Translations under genes and position numbers: made by a program
DNA from: an uncultured Bacteroidota bacterium
Lineage (GTDB): Bacteria; Bacteroidota; Bacteroidia; 2-12-FULL-35-15
Reading direction: 5' to 3'
NCBI GenBank assembly: GCA_903889605.1
Contig: CAISYK010000188.1
Coordinates: 1-6,902, forward strand
DNA: 6,902 nt
Shown here: positions 1 to 5,002 of the stretch, piece by piece
Layout: every line of letters begins with the position of its first letter
Numbering within the stretch: position 1 is the stretch's first letter
The notes under the pieces: generated by a model
What the model was told of the DNA's origin: nothing
What the model saw: only the letters and a program-made list of their open reading frames with translations
Database searches by the model: none

Positions 1-22
1 CTTCCAATTTTATTTTTGTCAT
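1..22 (-). CDS. Possible 5' end of a downstream gene, cut by the left edge
   Basis: An ATG on the minus strand at 22-20 opens a frame (MTKIKLE) that runs off the window. The same frame is already open from position 100, just after a TAA at 101-103, with a TTG at 82-80 as another possible start. It lies in the same frame as the 220-residue gene upstream, separated from it by two TAA stops (116-118 and 101-103). No ribosome binding site is visible, but most genes here lack one. Seven codons cannot identify a product and the frame may be chance. It is listed only because it would be the next cistron of the leftward series. Confidence 0.2.
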
Positions 23-115
23 TTTTGAAAAATCAACATTTGGGCTAATCAATTTATTTTTTGGAAGAAAGTGTTTAAACAAATGTGCAGTTTTTACTTT
101 TTAAGGACCGACTTT

Positions 116-778
116 TTAATTGTCTTTGAAATAATAAAACCAATTACTTTGATAGTTTTCATCAAAATTTTCTTTACTGTCAATTTTAATATCAAATGAT
201 TCTTTTTTTATGTAGTCGAATTCGTCACATTCCTTTATAAGTTTGAAATACTCCTCTTTTAACTTCTCCTTAGTCCCATTTGTCTCGTTAGTAATAGCTT
301 GTTCCATTGTATAGAAAAAGAAAATACCTGTTGAAAAATTTCTCCTTATTTCCCAAATGTCATTATTTGAAAGGTCGGATTTTAATTTATCAAGCCTTTG
401 GTTACTAATTTTACCGTTAGCCTCCTCTTTTGCAATTGGTTCAAAGGAATTGAAAATAACATACAAATTATCAGCTGAAAATTGCGGGTAATCCAAAATT
501 AAATTTCTGAATGCGGCAGCAACTTCTTCCTGCCTTGTGCTGTTAAGAAATAATTTATTATCTGCACGAAACCAGCGAACGTCTTGATACTTTTCAAAAA
601 TCACCTGAAGTCTTGGTCGTTTGTTATGTTCAATAATGTCGTAAATTATATTTAATGGTCTAAATCCATAGATTTTAAGAAACCATTCAGCAAATTCAAG
701 AAAAGGACTTTCCAAATTCAGTTGTCCTTTTTTTATCCTTTTAGTATGAATATATTCTATGTCGCCCGAACTTACCAT
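116..778 (-). CDS. Hypothetical protein, 220 residues, unrecognised
   Basis: I do not recognise this protein and assign no function. The predicted product is soluble: no signal peptide, lipobox or membrane segment is visible. The first 25 residues are basic and polar (HTKRIKKGQ). An aromatic-rich stretch follows (about 26-75, with FLEFAEWFLKIYGF and VRWFR). The middle, about 83-160, alternates hydrophobic and charged residues and ends in a bulky IFFFYTM segment. The last 50 residues are highly charged and probably helical, then finish in an aromatic NWFYYF motif before the terminal KDN. The amino-acid composition is normal and the frame is free of stops over 663 bases, so it is probably a real gene. 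ATG at 778 is the only sensible start; the one internal Met is at residue 158. It begins 75 bases after the aldehyde dehydrogenase stop on the same strand, so it could be co-transcribed, but nothing ties it to that pathway. Confidence 0.75.
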   Translation of the reverse strand: MVSSGDIEYIHTKRIKKGQLNLESPFLEFAEWFLKIYGFRPLNIIYDIIEHNKRPRLQVIFEKYQDVRWFRADNKLFLNSTRQEEVAAAFRNLILDYPQFSADNLYVIFNSFEPIAKEEANGKISNQRLDKLKSDLSNNDIWEIRRNFSTGIFFFYTMEQAITNETNGTKEKLKEEYFKLIKECDEFDYIKKESFDIKIDSKENFDENYQSNWFYYFKDN

Positions 779-853
779 ATTTTCTATTTTTTTAGATTAA
801 ACATAAGGCATTATCGGTGGTATTAGCTACCAAACTAAAAAACATTAAAAAAC

Positions 854-2218
854 TCAGCCCCTCAAATGATATGCCTTAGGGTTTGTAAATGCACGTAATC
901 CTGCGATTGAAAGAGTTGCACCGAAACCTGAATTTTTTCGTCCGCTCCATGGCAGAGCTGCACTGACACGGTCGCAGCAATTCCAATAACCTGTTCCCGC
1001 GTTGATTTTTGACAATATTTTTTCTGCCCTTTCTTTTGAGGCTGAATAAACCGCGGCAGTGAGGCCGTATTCGCTGTCCTGCATCAATTTAACTGCTTCA
1101 GTATCATCTTTTACTTTCATAATACCAATAACAGGTCCAAAGCTTTCTTCGCGCATTACACTCATTTCGTGGGTGACATTTGTCAATACTGTTGGTTCGA
1201 AGAAATACCCTTTTCTTCCGGCTCGTTTTCCGCCTGTTGCTAATTGTGCACCTTTAGCAACAGCCTCTTTCACTTGTGATTCCACAAAATCAAGCTGTGC
1301 TTTGCGTGTAAGGGGGCCAATATAAGTTCCCTCTTCAGTAGGGGAGCCTAATTTAAAGCCCTTCACTTCTTTAATAAACTCTTCTACATACTGGTCATAT
1401 ACATTTTCATGAACATAGATACGCTCCACAGCGCAGCAGCTTTGCCCATTGTTGTAAAATGCGCCGTCTGCAGTTCCTGCGGCTATATTTTTAATATCTG
1501 TTACGTCATCCGCCACATACAAAGGATCTTTACCTCCTAATTCCAATTGGCATGGAACCATTTTGTGTGCTGTTTTTTCATAGATATATTTCCCGGTTTT
1601 ATATGAGCCAGTGAAAAAATACCCATCGAAAGGCAGATGTAATAGGGCTTCTCCAATTTCGCTTCCGCCGATTGCAGTCTGAAATGCATTATCAGGGACA
1701 CCGGCAAGTTTAAGGAGTTTTTCAATCTGCAGTCCAGTAAGTGATGAAAACTCAGAAGGTTTATACATAACTGAGTTGCCGGCAAGCAGGGCAGGAATAA
1801 ACACATTAATACCCACTAAATATGGGTAATTCCAGGCGGAAATATTGCAAACCACGCCGAGTGGTTCATACACAATTTTCTCTGTCATTCCTTTTTCAAC
1901 TGTCATTAAATCATCTGCCAAATACTTTTCAGCATTTTCAGTAAGCCATTTAATACGGCCGCAGGCTCCGTTTATTTCGTTGCGCGCTTGCTGCAGAGGT
2001 TTTCCTACTTCAGAAGTAAGTATAGATGCGTCTTGTTCTATATTTTCTTTTAATAACTCCGAAAATCGCTGTAATATGCTTATGCGTTCTTTTAACGGCA
2101 CCAGATTCCATATTTCCTGCCCTTCTCGGAGCAGTTTGAATTTACGTTCAATGCTTTCTAAAGCATCTTCTTCGAGATTAGTAATTATCTCTTCTGTTGC
2201 AGGATTTATTATGTTCAT
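854..2218 (-). CDS. NAD(P)-dependent aldehyde dehydrogenase (ALDH superfamily)
   Basis: A soluble cytosolic enzyme that oxidises an aldehyde to the carboxylate. At 454 residues it is full length for the shorter bacterial ALDHs such as the Sad/YneI type of succinate-semialdehyde dehydrogenase. Catalytic features are intact: the oxyanion Asn130 in SAWNYP, the cofactor motif KPSE (153-156), the Rossmann turn FTGS (202-205), the general base Glu226 in LELGGK, and the nucleophile Cys261 in NNGQSCCAVER, followed directly by a second Cys262. The EESFGP motif is at 357-362 and the C-terminal PWSGRKNSGFG at 423-433. Glu156 in KPSE is usually read as favouring NAD over NADP; that is inference. The ATG at 2218 has no Shine-Dalgarno sequence. 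It starts 88 bases after the stop of the gamma-Glu-GABA hydrolase-like gene on the same strand. That neighbour suggests gamma-glutamyl-gamma-aminobutyraldehyde or succinate semialdehyde as substrate, but the sequence does not prove either. Confidence 0.94.
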   Translation of the reverse strand: MNIINPATEEIITNLEEDALESIERKFKLLREGQEIWNLVPLKERISILQRFSELLKENIEQDASILTSEVGKPLQQARNEINGACGRIKWLTENAEKYLADDLMTVEKGMTEKIVYEPLGVVCNISAWNYPYLVGINVFIPALLAGNSVMYKPSEFSSLTGLQIEKLLKLAGVPDNAFQTAIGGSEIGEALLHLPFDGYFFTGSYKTGKYIYEKTAHKMVPCQLELGGKDPLYVADDVTDIKNIAAGTADGAFYNNGQSCCAVERIYVHENVYDQYVEEFIKEVKGFKLGSPTEEGTYIGPLTRKAQLDFVESQVKEAVAKGAQLATGGKRAGRKGYFFEPTVLTNVTHEMSVMREESFGPVIGIMKVKDDTEAVKLMQDSEYGLTAAVYSASKERAEKILSKINAGTGYWNCCDRVSAALPWSGRKNSGFGATLSIAGLRAFTNPKAYHLRG

Positions 2219-2277
2219 TTTTTGAATTTTGGATTTGAAAGTTTATGTTTTTTAGTATGCGGTTTTAATATTCTCAG

Positions 2278-2287
2278 GTATTAATAC
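2278..2287. promoter_or_regulatory. 10-bp perfect palindrome in the hydrolase-ALDH gap
   Basis: GTATTAATAC is its own reverse complement and lies in the 88-base gap between the hydrolase stop and the aldehyde dehydrogenase start, about 60 bases upstream of the latter. It could be an operator for a small dimeric regulator. In AT-rich sequence a palindrome of this size may equally be chance, and no adjacent promoter was recognised. Confidence 0.15.
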
Positions 2288-2306
2288 AGCATATCATAGT
2301 TCAGAA

Positions 2307-3005
2307 TTATTTTTTTTGATTTACAGCTTTTAAAAATTGTTTTCTAATTTCACGCGGTAAAGTATCTGTGTTTTGCTGCTGGGCTAATCGTTCAGGATGA
2401 AACTGGACGCAGAATAAAAACGGTCTATCCTTTTTGTTTTTCCATTCAGCCGTCTCAGCAATCCCATCCGGCGAGAATGCTGTTATTACTAATTCATCTG
2501 CAATTTTACCTAATGCCTGATGGTGGGCACTATTGATAATACAACTTTCAGTTCCGGCAATTTCATACATCAGGCTGCCCTTGACAACTGTAATTTCATG
2601 CATTCTGTCAGAATCTTCATTTCTTCTGTGATTTAGTTTTCCGCTTTCTTCGATATCCTGTATTAAATCGCCTCCTAAGGCAATATTTACTAACTGCATT
2701 CCCCTGCAAACAGCAAGCAGAGGCTTCTTCTTTTCTTGTGCATATTTAAAAATTTTCAACTCAAATTCATCACGCGCAGCATTATATTCTCTGGGAGCAA
2801 ACTGGTAATTAATGCAATCATTGTTGTAAAATTTAGGGTGGGTGTCGATACCTCCGCTAAGAACAATTCCGTCACATTTTTTCTGGTCATCAATATTTGC
2901 AGGAGTGAGCCTGATAATTTCAATGTCAGAATTGTCTCCTTTAATCCAAGCCGGGTAGTTCTGATATCGGGTTTCTGTATCTGTGATGCCTATTGTTATG
3001 TGCAT
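2307..3005 (-). CDS. Gamma-glutamyl-gamma-aminobutyrate hydrolase-like protein (peptidase C26, class I glutamine amidotransferase fold)
   Basis: A cytosolic hydrolase of the peptidase C26 branch of class I glutamine amidotransferases. The best-known member, E. coli PuuD, cleaves gamma-Glu-GABA to glutamate and GABA in putrescine breakdown. The catalytic triad is complete: Cys100 in the nucleophile elbow VCRGMQ, and His203 and Glu205 in QFHPE. The oxyanion strand is LSGGID (49-54), and NSAHHQ (158-163) with SPDGIAE (178-184) are the usual C26 motifs. The protein is 232 residues against roughly 254 for E. coli PuuD, so it is complete, with no fused synthetase domain. ATG at 3005 gives the expected short first strand ITIGITD. 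No Shine-Dalgarno sequence is visible. It precedes an aldehyde dehydrogenase by 88 bases, which fits a PuuD/PuuC pairing. Other C26 members act on other gamma-glutamyl compounds, so the exact substrate is inferred. Confidence 0.9.
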   Translation of the reverse strand: MHITIGITDTETRYQNYPAWIKGDNSDIEIIRLTPANIDDQKKCDGIVLSGGIDTHPKFYNNDCINYQFAPREYNAARDEFELKIFKYAQEKKKPLLAVCRGMQLVNIALGGDLIQDIEESGKLNHRRNEDSDRMHEITVVKGSLMYEIAGTESCIINSAHHQALGKIADELVITAFSPDGIAETAEWKNKKDRPFLFCVQFHPERLAQQQNTDTLPREIRKQFLKAVNQKK

Positions 3006-3038
3006 AATTTTTTGAAATAAATTTTTAAATTACAAGTT

Positions 3039-3070
3039 CAAATATCCGATTTTTTTGGACAAGCATCACA
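3039..3070 (-). promoter_or_regulatory. Possible Bacteroidota-type promoter for the hydrolase gene
   Basis: On the minus strand TGTG (3070-3067), a 3-of-4 match to the -33 TTTG element, is followed after 20 bases by GATATTTG (3046-3039). The latter matches five of the six fixed bases of the -7 element TAnnTTTG. Transcription would start near 3031, giving a leader of about 26 bases before the ATG at 3005. Both boxes are imperfect and AT-rich DNA makes such matches common. Confidence 0.28.
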
Positions 3071-3283
3071 TTTGTTTTACAATTTTTAATCTGCATTAGT
3101 TTTAGAATTGTTTTATAATTCCTGTTGCTTAAATCCTGCGTAATGTCTTAAAAATATACACTTTCAGAAATGATATGTGTCAAAGAGATTGCTGACGTAT
3201 GTCATTTGCCGTTTAAGAATATTACTCGTTGTCTGACTTTAATGTCTATAAAAAAATATTTCATGCAGGGAACGGATAGTTTT

Positions 3284-3360
3284 CCGCAAAAAAAATGCAG
3301 ATTTTTTTTGAAATAAAGACTTTTCATCTCAAGAGTATTTTTATTTTGCGGACTTTGCGT
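3284..3360. repeat. TTTGCG / CGCAAA repeat-like segment
   Basis: TTTGCG occurs twice, 9 bases apart (3345-3350 and 3354-3359), within ATTTTGCGGACTTTGCGTG. An inverted copy, CCGCAAAA (3284-3291), matches TTTTGCGG (3344-3351) perfectly over 8 bp. From memory, intergenic stretches built of CGCAAAG-type units recur in Bacteroidota genomes, and this could be a decayed copy. Only a comparison across the genome can show whether it is dispersed. Confidence 0.3.
3287..3310. terminator. Perfect AT-rich hairpin downstream of asd
   Basis: CAAAAAAAAT (3287-3296) and ATTTTTTTTG (3301-3310) are perfect reverse complements around a GCAG loop, giving a 10-bp stem with a 4-base loop. It lies about 130 bases past the asd stop. 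The stem has only one G:C pair and no separate U-run, so it is not a classical intrinsic terminator, though on the minus strand transcription through it would yield an A-run/U-run hairpin. Termination is a guess; the symmetry is plain. Confidence 0.3.
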
Positions 3361-3436
3361 GAAACACTTACTGTACGAATAGGAACTATTTAGAAGTGAT
3401 GCGTTTTTATAACATAACAACCAATCCTTAAAGTTT

Positions 3437-4429
3437 TTAAGAACGTTGAAGTTTATTATTCAACAAATACTCGGCAATCTGCACGGCATTGGTAGCAGCG
3501 CCCTTACGAAGATTGTCTGCTACAATCCACATGTTTAAAGTTTTTGCCTGTGTTTCATCTCTGCGGAGCCGTCCTACAAATACCTCATCTTTATCATGTG
3601 CATCAATAGGCATCGGATATTTTAATTTTTTTATATCATCTGTCAATATAACACCCGGTGCATTCTGCAGTAACTGACGTACTTCATTCAAATCAAATTC
3701 ATTTTCAAATTCTACATTAACACTTTCACTGTGTCCTCCAATAACTGGTATCCGCACAGTGGTTGCTGTAACAAGGATTTCATCACCCATAATTTTTTTA
3801 GTTTCGTTTACCATTTTCATCTCTTCTTTTGTGTATCCGTTTTCAGTAAACACATCAATCTGAGGAATTACATTCAAGTCGATAGGGTATGGGTATGCCA
3901 TTGCTCCTTTAATGCCTTTACGTTCATTCATCAATTGGTCAACAGCTTTAACACCTGTTCCTGTGACAGATTGGTAGGTTGAAACAACTATTCTTTTAAT
4001 TTTATATTTTTTGTGAAGAGGATTTAAAGCAACAACCATTTGAATTGTTGAACAGTTTGGATTAGCAATAATTTTATCATCGGCACATAATTCATCTGCA
4101 TTTATTTCAGGCACTATCAGTTTAATTGCCGGATCCATCCTCCATGCCGAAGAATTATCAATTACTGTAATTCCTGCCTCTGCAAATTTGGGAGCCCATT
4201 GCAATGAGGTGCTCCCGCCTGCAGAAAATAAAGCCACTGAAGGTTTCATATCAACTGCAGTCTGCATTCCAACCACTTTATATTTAATTCCTTTGAAGGA
4301 AATTTCCTTTCCAATAGACTTTTCAGATGCTGCAGGAATTAATTCTGTTACAGGAAAATTCCGCTCCTCTAAAACCTGTATCATCTTTGTGCCGACTAAA
4401 CCTGTTGCACCAACTACAGCTATTTTCAT
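3437..4429 (-). CDS. asd: Aspartate-semialdehyde dehydrogenase
   Basis: A cytosolic enzyme that reduces L-aspartyl-4-phosphate with NADPH to aspartate semialdehyde, the branch point to lysine/diaminopimelate, threonine and methionine. The 330-residue length is normal. The N-terminal Rossmann fold starts at once with GATGLVG (7-13). FSAGGS (68-73) and DNSSAWR (91-97) follow, where Arg97 is the expected phosphate ligand. The nucleophile is Cys126 in NPNCST, and Gln153 lies in STYQSVTG. Arg226 and the acid-base His233 lie in VRIPVIGGHSE, and the C-terminal NAD-domain segment WIVADNLRKGAATNAVQ (301-317) closes the protein. All catalytic residues are present. The start at 4429 is fixed by the fold, since MKIAVVGATG begins the first strand, although no Shine-Dalgarno sequence precedes it. 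It is not adjacent to aspartokinase or other lysine genes here, and no lysine riboswitch-like structure was recognised upstream. Confidence 0.97.
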   Translation of the reverse strand: MKIAVVGATGLVGTKMIQVLEERNFPVTELIPAASEKSIGKEISFKGIKYKVVGMQTAVDMKPSVALFSAGGSTSLQWAPKFAEAGITVIDNSSAWRMDPAIKLIVPEINADELCADDKIIANPNCSTIQMVVALNPLHKKYKIKRIVVSTYQSVTGTGVKAVDQLMNERKGIKGAMAYPYPIDLNVIPQIDVFTENGYTKEEMKMVNETKKIMGDEILVTATTVRIPVIGGHSESVNVEFENEFDLNEVRQLLQNAPGVILTDDIKKLKYPMPIDAHDKDEVFVGRLRRDETQAKTLNMWIVADNLRKGAATNAVQIAEYLLNNKLQRS

Positions 4430-4566
4430 TTGTTATGTTTTTTAAATTAAAATCAAAGAATCTATATTTGTAATTCTTTTCTATATAATTGTTAAATGGC
4501 TATGAAAAATATCTTCTAAACTAAGAAAAAATTGAATATAAAATTACCTGCAAAATCATTAATTAT

Positions 4567-4647
4567 TAATTCATTTTGGGAAACTGTTTGCCGATTATAT
4601 TATTAATAAAAACCATTTTTTTTGCCTGTGCAAACGTAATTCATTTT
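4567..4647. repeat. 11-bp direct repeat pair, 70 bp apart
   Basis: TAATTCATTTT occurs at 4567-4577 and again at 4637-4647. Each copy is followed after two or three bases by GAAA or GGAAA, so the similarity extends slightly further. Between them lies the hairpin TTTGC-CTGT-GCAAA (4621-4634). This could be a pair of regulator sites or a trace of a small duplication; in AT-rich DNA it could also be chance. Confidence 0.25.
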
Positions 4648-4941
4648 TTGAAATAGAGCAACAATATTCAGCACATTGGTTTCTAAATTATATAACTTAG
4701 CTGATCACCCTTAGCATCCTTTGATTAATTATTTTTTTTATCTATACTTGTACTTGAAATTATTGATTATGTCTGGAGTCAAACTGGGCTGTAATACTTT
4801 GATGAAACCAATAAAATTATAATCAATCTGTAAATCTGATTTTTATGTTTTAGTCAGCGAAAAATTGACCTGGTTGTTATATAAATAATCCTTATCCTCT
4901 TAAAACAGCATTATAAACAGGTTCAAAAATAAATTTAAAAA

Positions 4942-4972
4942 TTGTTTAGGAAAAACACAGCTCTTCACTTTG
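4942..4972 (+). promoter_or_regulatory. Possible Bacteroidota-type promoter for the S41 peptidase gene
   Basis: TTG (4942-4944, in ATTG) is followed after 20 bases by TCACTTTG (4965-4972), which matches five of the six fixed bases of TAnnTTTG. The spacing is that expected for -33/-7 elements in this phylum. Transcription would begin near 4980, leaving a leader of about 23 bases that contains the GGAAAGG ribosome binding site. If right, this excludes the upstream in-frame ATG at 4970 as a start. Confidence 0.33.
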
Positions 4973-4988
4973 TTTTTTCTTGATTTGC

Positions 4989-4995
4989 GGAAAGG
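4989..4995 (+). promoter_or_regulatory. Shine-Dalgarno sequence deciding the S41 peptidase start
   Basis: GGAAAGG lies 7 bases before the ATG at 5003 and is the only clear purine-rich ribosome binding site before a gene in this window. It favours 5003 over the in-frame ATG at 4970, which would add 11 residues (MFFLDLRKGFF) in front of an otherwise standard signal sequence. Confidence 0.6.
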
Positions 4996-5002
4996 TTTTT
5001 TT

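Larger units (their letters stand above)
3006..3436. other. AT-rich spacer between asd and the hydrolase gene, with no supported gene
   Basis: This 431-base stretch lies downstream of asd and upstream of the hydrolase gene. A 72-codon minus-strand frame at 3420-3202 is rejected because of its composition and lack of any domain. What it holds is a possible promoter at its left end, a 12-bp inverted repeat TGACGTATGTCA (3193-3204), a perfect AT-rich hairpin (3287-3310), and a paired TTTGCG motif (3345-3359) with an inverted partner at 3284. A weak hairpin (CTTAAA / TTTAAG, 3427-3441) overlaps the asd stop. No tRNA, riboswitch or classical GC-rich terminator was seen. Confidence 0.6.
4430..5002. 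other. Long AT-rich divergent spacer between asd and the S41 peptidase gene
   Basis: About 570 bases without a supportable gene on either strand; stops are frequent in all frames, and a 98-codon minus-strand frame at 5196-4900 is only an antisense shadow of the peptidase start. It must hold the promoters of two divergent genes. Visible elements are TATATTTG (4463-4470), a perfect -7-type box on the plus strand but without a -33 partner and about 530 bases from the gene; an 11-bp direct repeat TAATTCATTTT (4567-4577 and 4637-4647); a small hairpin TTTGC-CTGT-GCAAA (4621-4634); and a better-placed promoter candidate at 4942-4972. The length is generous for two simple promoters, so a small RNA cannot be excluded. 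Confidence 0.6.

Noticed and set aside
1..67. CTTCCAA (1-7) and TTGGAAG (61-67) as terminal inverted repeats
   Set aside because: Only 7 bp, no flanking duplication can be seen at the window edge, and no transposase or other mobile gene is present.
1845..2225. 126-codon plus-strand frame opposite the aldehyde dehydrogenase
   Set aside because: Fully antisense to a gene with intact catalytic motifs; its composition (rich in Ser, Phe, Ile) is that of a reverse-frame shadow. The other antisense frames over the ALDH, hydrolase, asd and peptidase were dropped for the same reason.
3202..3420. 72-codon minus-strand open frame in the asd-hydrolase spacer
   Set aside because: Its translation is a low-complexity mix rich in Lys, Phe, Ser and Tyr without a domain, it covers the hairpin and TTTGCG repeats, and it has no ribosome site. 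Chance frame in AT-rich DNA.
4463..4470. TATATTTG as the promoter of the S41 peptidase gene
   Set aside because: The box is perfect but has no TTG or TTTG at the right distance upstream and is about 530 bases from the start; the match at 4942-4972 is better placed.
4430..4560. Lysine riboswitch or other leader RNA upstream of asd
   Set aside because: The stretch is very AT-rich, without the paired GC-rich helices such a structure would need, and no terminator/antiterminator pair is visible.
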